DNA of 64,000 bases from Streptomyces monomycini (GTDB lineage: Bacteria > Actinomycetota > Actinomycetes > Streptomycetales > Streptomycetaceae). Below are positions 40,222 through 48,405 of this stretch, piece after piece (position 1 is the stretch's first letter; each line of letters starts with the position of its first letter). The position numbers and the translations under genes are program-made. A model generated the notes under the pieces. That model had not been told where the DNA came from, searched no databases, and worked only from the letters and a program-made list of their open reading frames with translations. The DNA lies in contig NZ_JAFIQY010000037.1 in assembly GCF_022271435.1 (NCBI RefSeq), positions 24,758-88,757 of the forward strand, written 5' to 3'.

Positions 40222-40986
40222 ATGGATCTGAAGCTGCAGGGCAAGCGGGCCGTCGTCACGGGTGCCGGACGCGGCATCGGCCTGGCCGTCGCCCGGGCGC
40301 TCACCGCCGAAGGAGCGCACGTGATGGGAGGCACGCGCAGCGAGAGCGCCGCCCTGCGCGACGTCACCCCGCACACCATGGAGGTGGACCTCGCCACCCC
40401 GGACGGACCGGCCCGCCTGGTCGGCCACGCCGTCGACACCTTCGGCGGCCTGGACATCCTGGTCAACAACGTCGGCGGCCGCACCACACCCGCCACCGGT
40501 TTCCTGGACCTGGCCGACGAGGACTGGCGGGCCAGCTTCGACCTCAACCTCCTGAGCACCGTACGGGCCGTGCGGACGGCCCTGCCCGCCCTGCTGGAGA
40601 GCCGGGGCGCCATCGTCAACATCGGCTCGGTCAACGCACAGCTGCCGCTGCCGTTCCTCACCGAGTACGGCGCGATGAAGGCCGCCCTGGCCAACCTGGC
40701 CAAGGCGCTCTCCGAGGAGTTCGGCCCGCGGGGCGTACGCGTGAACACCGTCTCGCCGGGACCGGTCCTCACCGACGCGTGGACCAACCCGCACCGCCTG
40801 GAACGTCCGGACCCCGGCACCGAGGAGCGGCTGGCCGCGGTCCCCGGCCGGATGCGCCTGACCACGGGGGCCTTCATCGACCCGGAGGAGGTCGCCGCGA
40901 TGGTCGTCCTCCTGGCCTCCCGGCGCCTCCCGGGCGCCACCGGCGGCGACTGGCTCATCGACGCCGGGATGCTCAAGTCCCTCTAA
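40222..40986 (+). CDS. Short-chain dehydrogenase/reductase
   Basis: A 254-residue SDR with TGAGRGIG at about 14-21, LVNNVGG, and YGAMK as the catalytic Tyr-Lys pair. Start and overall pattern are like the SDR at 6903 (MDLxLQxKR). The ATG has GAGGAGCC upstream. It is likely a late-stage ketoreductase. An A-rich stretch follows the stop, and the next gene begins 235 bases on. Confidence 0.86.
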   Translation: MDLKLQGKRAVVTGAGRGIGLAVARALTAEGAHVMGGTRSESAALRDVTPHTMEVDLATPDGPARLVGHAVDTFGGLDILVNNVGGRTTPATGFLDLADEDWRASFDLNLLSTVRAVRTALPALLESRGAIVNIGSVNAQLPLPFLTEYGAMKAALANLAKALSEEFGPRGVRVNTVSPGPVLTDAWTNPHRLERPDPGTEERLAAVPGRMRLTTGAFIDPEEVAAMVVLLASRRLPGATGGDWLIDAGMLKSL

Positions 40987-41221
40987 AAACACAGGGTTAC
41001 GGACGTGACCGGCCGTCCATCGGGCATGCGTTGCGCGGGGGACTCCAGAGGCCAGGCCGCCGCAACCGATCCGTACTCCGCCCGCACCGCACAGCACCCG
41101 ACAGCACCGCACCCGCCAGGGAGAACCGCCCCGTACCCCGTCCCGTACCACCCGCAGTACCGCAGAGATCAGTAACGCACACGCAATACACCCGCAAGAC
41201 ACCTGAGGGGAACAACCCGAC

Positions 41222-42601
41222 ATGACCGACTCACCGTTCCACGTCCTCATCATCGGTGGCGGCACCGGTGGCATGGCCCTGGCACACGGCCTCAAGCGGG
41301 CCGGAATCAGCTTCGCGGTCTACGAGCGCGAGGAGACCCGCAGCTCCGGCCTGCACGGTTACCGCGTGGGCATCAACCCCGACGGCAGCCGGGCGCTGAA
41401 GTACCTGCTGCCGCCCCAGCTGTTCGACACCTTCCTCGCCACCTGCGCCCGGGCGCCGAAGTACTTCAGCTTCCTCAAGGAGGACCTCACCCCCAGCGTC
41501 ACCCTGGACATCGTCGAGAGCGACGACCCCGTCAACAACGAGCGGTCCGTGAGCCGGATGACCCTCCGGCAGGTGCTGCTGACCGGCATCGAGGACCAGG
41601 TCCACTTCGGCAAGACCTTCACGCACTACGAGAAGGAGTCCGACGGCCGCGTCACCGCGTACTTCGACGACGGCACCAACGCCACCGGCGACCTGCTCGT
41701 CGCCGCCGACGGCGCCAACTCCCGCGTGCGCAAGCAGTACCTGCCGCACTCCCGGGTGCAGGACGCCAACATCATCTCCATCACCGCCAAGGTCCCGCTC
41801 ACCCCGGAGACCAGGGCGCTGCTGCCCTACAAGGTCCACCAGGGCATCGGCCTGGTCGTCGCCCCCAAGGGATACAGCTGCATCCTGCACACGATGGAGT
41901 TCGGCTGGGACCAGGAGGGCCGGGTCAAGTCCGGCATCGGCGGCAACGACGCGGCGCTCATCGACCAGTGGCCCGGGCTGCTCTTCGACAACACCCGCGA
42001 CTACATCAACTGGGGCTTCTGGGCCTCCACCGACAAGTTCCCGCAGGGCGTCCTGAAGAAGTCGCCGGAGGAGCTCATCAAGCTCGTCCTGGACATGACG
42101 CCCGACTGGAGCCCCAACCTGCGCAAGCTCTTCAGCATGGGCGACCCGCAGACCACCTTCCCGATCAACATCCGCACCTCGGTGCCGATCCCGCGGTGGA
42201 GCGCCGGCAACGTCACCCTCATCGGCGACGCCATCCACACCATGACCCCCGGTCAGGGTGTCGGCGCCAACACCTCCCTGCGGGACGCGGCCCGGCTGTG
42301 CAAGCTGCTGATCGAGTACGTCCGCGGTGACATCCCGCTCCTGAAGGCCGTCGACACCTACGAGGCCAAGATGGTCCAGTACGGCTTCGAGGCGGTCAAG
42401 GAGTCCCTGAAGCAGACCGGCGGCGACCAGCCCATCCACAAGCCGGTCATCGGCCGGGCCACCCTCGCCTCCATGCGCGGCTACTTCTGGGTCGCCCGCC
42501 ACGTCCCGGCCGTCCAGCGCAAGATGGCGGAGGACCTCTACCTGGACCGCGGCGGCAACCGCGAGGACTACGGCGAGCTGGTGCCGCCGAACGGCAACTG
42601 A
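41222..42601 (+). CDS. FAD-dependent monooxygenase
   Basis: A 459-residue flavoprotein monooxygenase with GGGTGG at about residues 12-17, AADGANSRVRKQYLPHSRV in the middle and GDAIHTMTPGQGVGANTSLR in the FAD domain. No halogenase WxWxIP motif is seen. It is related to the 7824 enzyme. Likely role: hydroxylation or oxidative ring cleavage (for example xanthone formation) of the polyketide. CTGAGGGGA precedes the ATG. A strong hairpin follows, so this is the last cluster gene on the right. Confidence 0.88.
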   Translation: MTDSPFHVLIIGGGTGGMALAHGLKRAGISFAVYEREETRSSGLHGYRVGINPDGSRALKYLLPPQLFDTFLATCARAPKYFSFLKEDLTPSVTLDIVESDDPVNNERSVSRMTLRQVLLTGIEDQVHFGKTFTHYEKESDGRVTAYFDDGTNATGDLLVAADGANSRVRKQYLPHSRVQDANIISITAKVPLTPETRALLPYKVHQGIGLVVAPKGYSCILHTMEFGWDQEGRVKSGIGGNDAALIDQWPGLLFDNTRDYINWGFWASTDKFPQGVLKKSPEELIKLVLDMTPDWSPNLRKLFSMGDPQTTFPINIRTSVPIPRWSAGNVTLIGDAIHTMTPGQGVGANTSLRDAARLCKLLIEYVRGDIPLLKAVDTYEAKMVQYGFEAVKESLKQTGGDQPIHKPVIGRATLASMRGYFWVARHVPAVQRKMAEDLYLDRGGNREDYGELVPPNGN

Positions 42602-42654
42602 CCCACTCCGTGGCCACGCCGCCGCCCATCGGAACGGCGTACCACGACAGTCCC

Positions 42655-42696
42655 CGCGACGGGCGGGCGCGATGACCACTGCGCCCGCCCGTCGCG
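42655..42696 (+). terminator. Strong terminator at the right end of the polyketide cluster
   Basis: A perfect 16-bp stem (42655-42670 with 42681-42696) and a 10-base loop, 54 bases after the stop of the last monooxygenase. A second, short hairpin with a T-run follows at 42762-42783. Confidence 0.75.
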
Positions 42697-42806
42697 CGAT
42701 CCGGCCCGCATGGACCGGACACTCCTGAAGACAGCGTAAACAGCGGGGCCGCGCCGCGTCCGGCCTTGTCAGGCCGCCCTTTTGGACCGGTGGTCCCCAT
42801 GGTGGG

Positions 42807-43015
42807 TCACAGCCAGTCCCGCCGTTTGAAGATGACGTACAAACCGGTGCACACGAACGCCATGAGGACGATGGCGAATGGGTAGCCGAACACCCAGTGC
42901 AATTCTGGCATGTGGTCGAAGTTCATGCCGTAGATGGTGCCGACCAGCGTCGGGGCGAAGAGGATGGCTGCCCAGGAGGAAATTTTCTTGAAGTCGTCTA
43001 CCGGACTGGCCTGAC
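42807..43015 (-). pseudogene. CorA-type Mg2+ transporter remnant (C-terminal end only)
   Basis: On the minus strand this reads as the end of a CorA protein: KKISSWAAILFAPTLVG, then the pore signature YGMNFDHMPELHW, then a final membrane segment ending KRRDWL and a stop. The upstream four fifths are missing; further 5' the similarity fades in frame. CorA forms Mg2+ channels of about 320-370 residues, so about 66 residues cannot function. Confidence 0.75.
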
Positions 43016-43293
43016 CTGCGTCTATGCAGCTTTCCGTGTCTTTGACCTGCGGAGATCGGTCTTTCAGTGCCTTTCGGTGTTGCGCCGCTTTACGTAGCCG
43101 ATCCTCCCCAGCCGCTCCCCAGCAGTCTCCGTACTCCCCAGATTCTCCCCAGAGGGCGCTGGCCGTGAGGGGGGGGCGGACGGCGGACGGCCAACCCTTC
43201 TGGTAGTTCCTGGCGAGTACGCTGAGTGACGTAGCTCAGAATCGTGAGGGTGAGACTACTCGCAGATTCTTCGTCTGTTGGTGGTGCAAAGCT

Positions 43294-43560
43294 CATGGTG
43301 GTGCTCGTCGGCCCGTCGGCGGGCTGACCCTGGGCGTGGTGCGCGGCGGTCGTCTTGAGCATGTCTGCGTGCACGGGCTCGCTGATCTGGAGACGCGCGA
43401 GCCGGTCGGCGAGGACACGGTCTTCCGTATCGCGTCGATCAGCAAGACCTTCACCGCGATCGCGGTGATGCAGCTGTGGGAACGGGGCAGTGGGTAACTT
43501 TTCGACTTCGACGTCTCCTTGCGCCCCAGGCTGACCCGCACGCCGAGCCTCGGCTTTCGG
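43294..43560 (+). pseudogene. Serine beta-lactamase-family hydrolase remnant (N-terminal part)
   Basis: In-frame reading gives GGLTLGVVRGGRLEHV, HGLADLETREPVGEDTVF and RIASISKTFTAIAVMQLWERG, i.e. the start of a class C beta-lactamase/D-aminopeptidase-like protein with its SxxK motif (SISK). After WERG an inserted stop appears (TAA 43495-43497). The expected continuation, LFDFDV, follows in the same frame, then similarity is lost. No start with a ribosome site is seen. Confidence 0.75.
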
Positions 43561-43599
43561 AAATGCCTTGCCGCTGCATCTGCCTTGAACGGAGAGCGT

Positions 43600-44505
43600 G
43601 TGAACGCAACGAAAAATTTCTTAGAGCCAGCGAAACGGACGATCTACGTCCAGGGCACTCCCCTGGCCTACAGCGAGGCCGGTGACGGACCCGCCGTGCT
43701 GCTGCTGCATGGCCTTGGTGGAACCTGCGCGGACTGGAGCGGTGTACTGGCCCGCCTGGCTGGCCGCCACCGGACGGTAGCCGTGGACCTGCCCGGATAC
43801 GGATCCAGCGGCCCCATCCCCGACAGCAGCCCCGCAGGCATCGCCCACTTCATGTGGAGTGTCGCAGACACCCTCGGGCTCCAGCAGCCCGCCCTGATGG
43901 GCCACTCCGAAGGCGGCGGCGTAGCAGTTGAGATGGCCTTCGCCCAGCCCTCCCGGGTACGTCGCCTGGTCCTGGTCTGCTCTTCCGGAATGGGTCGGGC
44001 CATTCACCCTGCCTTCGTCGTGGTGGCGACTACCCCGGTGGGCAACTTCATCCCCTACCTCGCCAAGCTTCCCGGAGGCCCGGAAATTCTGGTCTTGTTA
44101 CTGGCCTTTGGCAACTCCCCGCGTCCCTGGCGGATTCCCCTGAGCTGGGCAATGAAAACGCGTCAGAGCGCCTCCTCAACCGGAGTCTTGGCCGCAGCTT
44201 TGAGCACCGTACGCCAGTCCGTCAGCGTGCGCGGCCAGGAGTGCCTCGTACTGGATCGGCTGGCCGAACTGCACATGCCGGCCTTGGTGGTGTGGGGCAG
44301 GCAGGACGTCATGGTGCCCGCCTGCCAGGCCCGGCGGGCCGCCGCCCTTCTACGCCACGGCCAGCTTGCTCTGATCCCTTTGGCAGGTCACTTGTTACCG
44401 ATAGAAGCCCCTGACGATCTTCTGGCTGTCGCAGCCCCCTTCCTGGCAGCGGATCCGCTTCAGGACACCGACAGCAGCGCCACGCACCGCGGCGCCACAC
44501 AATAG
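43600..44505 (+). CDS. Alpha/beta hydrolase with TTA codons
   Basis: A 301-residue alpha/beta hydrolase. LLLHGLGGTCADW forms the oxyanion part; nucleophile Ser in MGHSEGGG, Asp in WGRQDVMVP and His in AGHLLPIEAP complete the triad. A small-molecule esterase or lactonase is likely; no pathway link is clear. It contains three TTA codons (43621, 44098, 44395), hence bldA dependence, and its codon use is less GC-extreme than the neighbours. The GTG start follows GGAGAG. Its frame is open upstream into the beta-lactamase remnant. Confidence 0.8.
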   Translation: MNATKNFLEPAKRTIYVQGTPLAYSEAGDGPAVLLLHGLGGTCADWSGVLARLAGRHRTVAVDLPGYGSSGPIPDSSPAGIAHFMWSVADTLGLQQPALMGHSEGGGVAVEMAFAQPSRVRRLVLVCSSGMGRAIHPAFVVVATTPVGNFIPYLAKLPGGPEILVLLLAFGNSPRPWRIPLSWAMKTRQSASSTGVLAAALSTVRQSVSVRGQECLVLDRLAELHMPALVVWGRQDVMVPACQARRAAALLRHGQLALIPLAGHLLPIEAPDDLLAVAAPFLAADPLQDTDSSATHRGATQ

Positions 44506-44539
44506 GCCAAGGCCGAGGCCCCCGGCATGAACTATGTTC

Positions 44540-45178
44540 CGTGCCTCGCAGGATGCGGACGAGGGCCTCGGGGGTACGGGCACTGGCGGTGGCGTGCCAG
44601 AGGCGCTCGCCGACGGGGGAGTCGTAGGCAGCCTCTGACTGCGTCTGACGTGCGGGAGTCAGGGCCTGTGAGGCGGCTTGTTCGGCGTCGGTGGCGGGGG
44701 CGGGGCCGGGGCGTATGGCGGCGCCGTGCAGGCGCTCGAAGTCGGTGATGGCTTCGGGCGGGCCGGTGTAGAGCGTGGCGATTTGCCGCAGGTGGTCTTC
44801 GCCGTGCGGGTGGACGCCGCGGCCGTCGCGGTAGGTGCTGGCGGCGACGATGGTCCAGCCGTCGTGGGCGTGCAGGTGAATGGTCAGGCGCCCGGCCGTG
44901 ATGTCGTCGTGGATGTGCTGGGCCTGGTTGGAGACGTCACGGATTTCGTCGCGGTCCAGCCAGTGTAGGGGGTGGCCGGCCCAGTCCCACTCGGTGTCGA
45001 TGTCTTCTTGGAGCGTGGGGGTGATCTCGACGGTGAGGCCCGCCGTCCGCAGGGCCTGGGCGGCCTGCTGGGCGTAGTGGGGTTCTTCGTGGTCGATGCG
45101 GGCCAGGACCAGGCTCTGCTCGGCGGTGGGATGAAAGCCGTGGACGCTCAGCTGAGCCTGGGCCGTGGTGGGGGTGTG
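44540..45178 (-). pseudogene. 5'-truncated hypothetical gene
   Basis: The minus strand has about 210 codons of good coding sequence without any ATG, GTG or TTG start: HPTAEQSLVLARIDHEEPHY, then WAGHPLHWLDRDEIRDV, HAHDGWTIVAAS, HGEDHLRQIATLY and FERLHGAAIRPGPAP. It resembles a hypothetical protein common in Streptomyces, of unknown function. An in-frame TAA at 45179-45181 closes the 5' side, and the 3' part runs into the hydrolase gene. Probably a truncated relic. Confidence 0.65.
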
Positions 45179-45385
45179 TTAACTGCACTAGTGCTTCCAT
45201 TCCTGGGGCGAGACGATCAACCGGGCTCGTGGCGTCGGCCGTCGTCTTGATCGACCGCCGGGTCGGCCCGGCTGCCAAGCTCTCCAGGGGTTATGCGGTG
45301 TTCGAGGTCCTGAGAGGAGCCGCCGCGGCGGAGGCCGCGGCGCCCCTGCGGAGCAGACCAGCCTGCGCCTCCGTCGACGGGTACC

Positions 45386-45544
45386 TCACGAACTCGGACT
45401 CCACCTCGACGAGCGCGGACAGCGAGTTCGGGTGCGAAGGGTGCTGGGCCGGGACTGCTGTGCGGCATTCGCCGACGGTATGGCGGTGCGGCTGACGGAA
45501 ATGAGCACGGTGCAGGCCAGGAATGTGAGCAGCGCGATGCACAT
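45386..45544 (-). pseudogene. Decayed lipoprotein-like gene, duplicate of the one at 47611
   Basis: 52 codons starting MCIALLTFLACTVLISVSRT. The first 25 residues match the start of the 47611 protein (ALLALLACAVLVAVGCTAIP), and the upstream AAAGGAAAcATC matches its ribosome site. The lipobox Cys is Arg here and the long Pro-rich tail is gone. It lies downstream of a copy of the small membrane protein, mirroring the gene order at 47611-48354. It may still be read but should not be lipidated. Confidence 0.6.
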
Positions 45545-45586
45545 GATGTTTCCTTTTCCACCGTGTCTCATGGATGCGCAGGCTGG

Positions 45587-45754
45587 TCAGGGGCTGGCGA
45601 GGGTGTCGAGGAAGGCTTTGAGGCCGGCGAAGAATTTGCCGGTGGCGTGGATGATGCCCAGGACGGTGCGGGCGGTCTGGACGGGTGCGATGGCGATGCA
45701 GAACAGCAGGATAATCAGCACGAACCAGAACAGCAGTCCGCGGGGCATACGCAC
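45587..45754 (-). CDS. Small membrane protein, copy 2 (55 residues)
   Basis: VRMPRGLLFWFVLIILLFCI begins a single hydrophobic segment of about 22 residues, followed by an amphipathic helix with GKFFAGLKAFLDTL. AAAGGAGG lies 7 bases before the GTG, so it is a real translation unit. It matches the 48184 protein at most positions. The single-helix form with PRGLLFW and FFAGLKAFL conserved suggests a peptide that sits at the membrane near the terpene enzymes. Function unknown. Confidence 0.7.
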   Translation of the reverse strand: MRMPRGLLFWFVLIILLFCIAIAPVQTARTVLGIIHATGKFFAGLKAFLDTLASP

Positions 45755-45985
45755 GCTGCCGCCTCCTTTGTCCGTTCCCTGGCCTGCCTTCTGTTCTCGG
45801 ATCGCAGCGGCCGTCGCTGCTGTCCGGGTGCCCGGTATGGCGGGCACCGCTGCGCTTAGGCGGTGTGTCCGGGTAGCGTGAAACTCTGGGGTGCGGCTGG
45901 TGCCTGCAGGTTCCGGCCGGTGCCAAGGCCCTGGGGGATCGAGGGCCGCGACTTTTGTGTGTTGGCGGGAGGTGGTCGTGGCGCA

Positions 45986-47614
45986 TCAGGGAGTTCCTGA
46001 GGGGCTGTGTGTGGTGCGGGCTGCACGAGCCGGTTGCCACGGCACCGGTGCCGGATTGGGCAGGTGGTAAAGGGTGTGCAGAGCTGCCAGGCGGGTGGCT
46101 TGCAGGATCCTCAAGGGCGCGTAGGTGTCCTTGCCGTACCACAGGGCTGGGGTGCGGTCACTGACGTGGGCGTGGTGCAGGACTCGCCGGGCGGCTGTCA
46201 GTGCGTGGCGGGCCGCTGGTGACTGCGGGGCCCCGGCGAGCAGGATCCACGTGGCGTAGGCGGTTTCCTCGGCGGTGCAGGCCGGCGCCCGGCCCCAGCG
46301 CCCGTTGGGCCGTCCGGTGGCCAGGGCCCAGGCTGCGGCCCGGGCCAGGGCCGGGCGGGCGGCGGGGCCGGCGCAGGTGGCCAGGGCCTGCGTGCAGCAG
46401 GCGGTGGCGTAGTACGGCGAGGCGTGGCTGGAGTCGTGCCAGGAGCCGTCGGGTTGCTGCTGGACCAGCAGCCATCGGAGGACCTGGCGGAGCACGGTGC
46501 GGTAGCGGCCACGGTCGCCGGCCTGGCGCACGGTGTACAGGGCCAGGGTTTCCAGGGCGTGGGCGTTGGCGACCGGGGACGGGGCCGCCTCGCCGGGCAG
46601 GCGACGGAAGTGGTCGTCGGTGTAGTGGAGCATCAGGTGGTCGGGGCGCAGGCGCTCCCTGTGGTGCAGCAGGACGTAGAGGACGGTGGCGGTCTCGTCG
46701 GCATCGAGCAGCAGGCTGGGGGCGTCGTTGGTGTCCAGGGCGGAGCGCAGGCTGGAGATGAGGGCGGGCGGTGGGGTGTGCGGGATGCGGTGGCGGGCGA
46801 AGAGGGCGGCTATGCGGGCGCGTTCGGTGATGGTGGTGGGGGCGGTCGCGGGAACCGGGCCCTGGTAGCGGGCTTGTACGCGGTGCAGGTAGCTGAGGCC
46901 GGCGCGTTGCTGTGCGCTGCCGGTGGCGGGCGAGCCGAGCCAGGCGGCGGTGGCCGCCGGTGAGCAGCCGACGGTCCCGGCGCGGGGGCGGATGCACAGG
47001 TGCGGCCGGTCGGTGGCGGGGGCCAGGATTTCCCAGATGCGCCACAGGTGTTGCGGCAGCGCCCGGCCCTCATAGACCGCTGAGCGCAGCCTGGCCAGGG
47101 CCGCGGGCCGGCAGCCTGTGGGGTGGGCGAACAGCAGGGAGGGGGCCCAGGGCAGCAGGAAGGGCGGGTTGGCGTGGCCGCAGTGTCCCAGGCGCTGCTG
47201 GACCTGTTCGATCAGGGCGGGGGTGATGAGGCCGGCTTCGATGGTGTCGGGCAGGGCCGGGGGGTGCAGGTGGTCGCCGAGAAGGTTGTTGAGCCGGGTG
47301 ACGGCCAGTGCGGCGGTATGGACTAGTTGGGGGCGCGGGAGGTGGATGCTGTTGCGGAGCGTGAGCTCGCTCAGCAGGGCCTCGGCGGCGCTGAGGGTGG
47401 CCACCAGGCCGTGCTCGCCGCTGCCCCAGCTGCCGTCGGGGTTCTGGCTCGTACACAGGAAATGGAGTCGTAGGGCATGGCCGGCGAGCCAGGGCGCGTC
47501 GCTGACCAGGCGGCCGCTCTCGTAGACCGACGGGGTGCTCCGGCCGAGGTCGTCCGCGGCGGCCTCGGTCAGCAACGCGGTGGCCTGGCGTTCGAAGTAG
47601 CCGTGCGCCGTCAT
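45986..47614 (-). CDS. Class II (protonation-type) diterpene cyclase-like protein with DADE motif
   Basis: A 542-residue beta-gamma class II terpene cyclase, the size of bacterial copalyl-diphosphate synthases. QW-type repeats are visible (QNPDGSWGSG, QQPDGSWHDS). GCSPAATAAWLG matches bacterial CPP synthases. The acid motif DxDD is Asp304-Ala-Asp306-Glu307: the middle Asp, the proton donor, is kept, but the last Asp is Glu. It should cyclise GGPP, or a methylated analogue, to a bicyclic diphosphate. The ATG overlaps the upstream stop by 4 bases. Confidence 0.85.
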   Translation of the reverse strand: MTAHGYFERQATALLTEAAADDLGRSTPSVYESGRLVSDAPWLAGHALRLHFLCTSQNPDGSWGSGEHGLVATLSAAEALLSELTLRNSIHLPRPQLVHTAALAVTRLNNLLGDHLHPPALPDTIEAGLITPALIEQVQQRLGHCGHANPPFLLPWAPSLLFAHPTGCRPAALARLRSAVYEGRALPQHLWRIWEILAPATDRPHLCIRPRAGTVGCSPAATAAWLGSPATGSAQQRAGLSYLHRVQARYQGPVPATAPTTITERARIAALFARHRIPHTPPPALISSLRSALDTNDAPSLLLDADETATVLYVLLHHRERLRPDHLMLHYTDDHFRRLPGEAAPSPVANAHALETLALYTVRQAGDRGRYRTVLRQVLRWLLVQQQPDGSWHDSSHASPYYATACCTQALATCAGPAARPALARAAAWALATGRPNGRWGRAPACTAEETAYATWILLAGAPQSPAARHALTAARRVLHHAHVSDRTPALWYGKDTYAPLRILQATRLAALHTLYHLPNPAPVPWQPARAARTTHSPSGTP

Positions 47615-48144
47615 CGGCGGCTTCCCTGCGCAGGGCGCGCCGAGGCAGCCGACGGGGCGGGCGTGTCAGCAGGGTGCGCTGCGGTTTCTTCCTCCGGTGT
47701 CGCAGCTGTCGAGGTGTCGGTGCCGGCAGGTGGGGTGCACGACGTCGGCGGCGTGGCTGTGGAGGAGGCAGCACAAGACGGCGGCGGCGCACCGGTGGGC
47801 GGCGGGGCAGGAGTTGAGGGCGGGGCGGAGGTGACAGAGGGGGTTGGGCAGGAGGTGACGCTGACGGTGGGAGTGGCGGACGCCGGTGTGCGGCTGCCCC
47901 GGGGGGCGGGTGTTGCTGTGCGGGTGGCCGAGGGGTGGAGTATCAGGGTGACGGTGGTGGTGGGGGCTGGGACGGGTGTCGGGGCGGCTGCCGGAGTGGA
48001 GGTCGGCTGGGCGGGGGCCGGGGAGGACGAGGGTGGGGGGGTGGCCGGGATGACGCGGACCTCGGCGCTCATCGGTGGTATGGCGGTGCAGCCCACAGCG
48101 ACCAAGACGGCGCAGGCCAGGAGTGCGAGCAGCGCGGTGCGCAT
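47611..48144 (-). CDS. Proline/threonine-rich lipoprotein-like protein
   Basis: A 177-residue protein. MRTALLALLACAVLVAVGC gives a signal-like segment with a possible lipobox (AVGC, Cys19), followed by about 150 residues of low-complexity Pro/Thr/Ala/Ser sequence with scattered Cys. There is no recognisable domain. It may anchor at the membrane surface. GGAAAGGAA lies 6-7 bases before the ATG at 48144. It sits between the small membrane protein and the terpene cyclase, and overlaps the latter. Confidence 0.6.
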   Translation of the reverse strand: MRTALLALLACAVLVAVGCTAIPPMSAEVRVIPATPPPSSSPAPAQPTSTPAAAPTPVPAPTTTVTLILHPSATRTATPAPRGSRTPASATPTVSVTSCPTPSVTSAPPSTPAPPPTGAPPPSCAASSTATPPTSCTPPAGTDTSTAATPEEETAAHPADTPAPSAASARPAQGSRR

Positions 48145-48183
48145 GATCATTTCCTTTCCGCTGTAGCTGACGGGCGCCTGGGG

Positions 48184-48354
48184 TCAGGGGTCGCTGAGGG
48201 TTTCGAGGAAGGCTTTGAGGCCGGCGAAGAATTTGCCCATGGCGTGGATGAGGCTGATGAAGGTGTGGGCGGTCTGGACGGGGGCGATGGCGATGCAGAA
48301 CAGCAGGATGATCAGGACGAGCCAGAAGAGCAGTCCGCGGGGTGTGCTCAGCAC
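48184..48354 (-). CDS. Small membrane protein, copy 1 (56 residues)
   Basis: Starts VLSTPRGLLFWLVLIILLFC: one membrane helix, then IHAMGKFFAGLKAFLETL. A close paralogue of the protein at 45587; both keep PRGLLFW, IAIAPVQTA and GKFFAGLKAFL. The GTG follows GAAGGGA at 7 bases. It lies 51 bases after the UbiB-like gene in the operon. Function unknown. Confidence 0.7.
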   Translation of the reverse strand: MLSTPRGLLFWLVLIILLFCIAIAPVQTAHTFISLIHAMGKFFAGLKAFLETLSDP

Positions 48355-48405
48355 GGTGGTCCCTTCCCGGCCGGTGCCCGGCCTGCTGCTGTAGGTGGGC
48401 GGCCG

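Noticed and set aside
1..42601. Calling the cluster 'albofungin' or 'xantholipin' outright
   Set aside because: Several genes fit, but the FAAL set and glycosyltransferase do not obviously fit, no halogenase is seen, and no comparison could be run.
41222..42601. Flavin-dependent halogenase
   Set aside because: No WxWxIP motif and no halogenase-type active-site Lys region. The sequence fits a hydroxylase-type monooxygenase.
41231..42679. 482-codon open frame on the minus strand opposite the 41222 monooxygenase
   Set aside because: It mirrors a gene with full flavoprotein motifs on the other strand. Its composition (Val/Gly/Asp/Arg-rich, no motif) is that of a GC-rich antisense shadow.
42762..42783. 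Short hairpin followed by TTTT as an intrinsic terminator
   Set aside because: Only a 5-bp stem. The much stronger hairpin at 42655-42696 explains termination.
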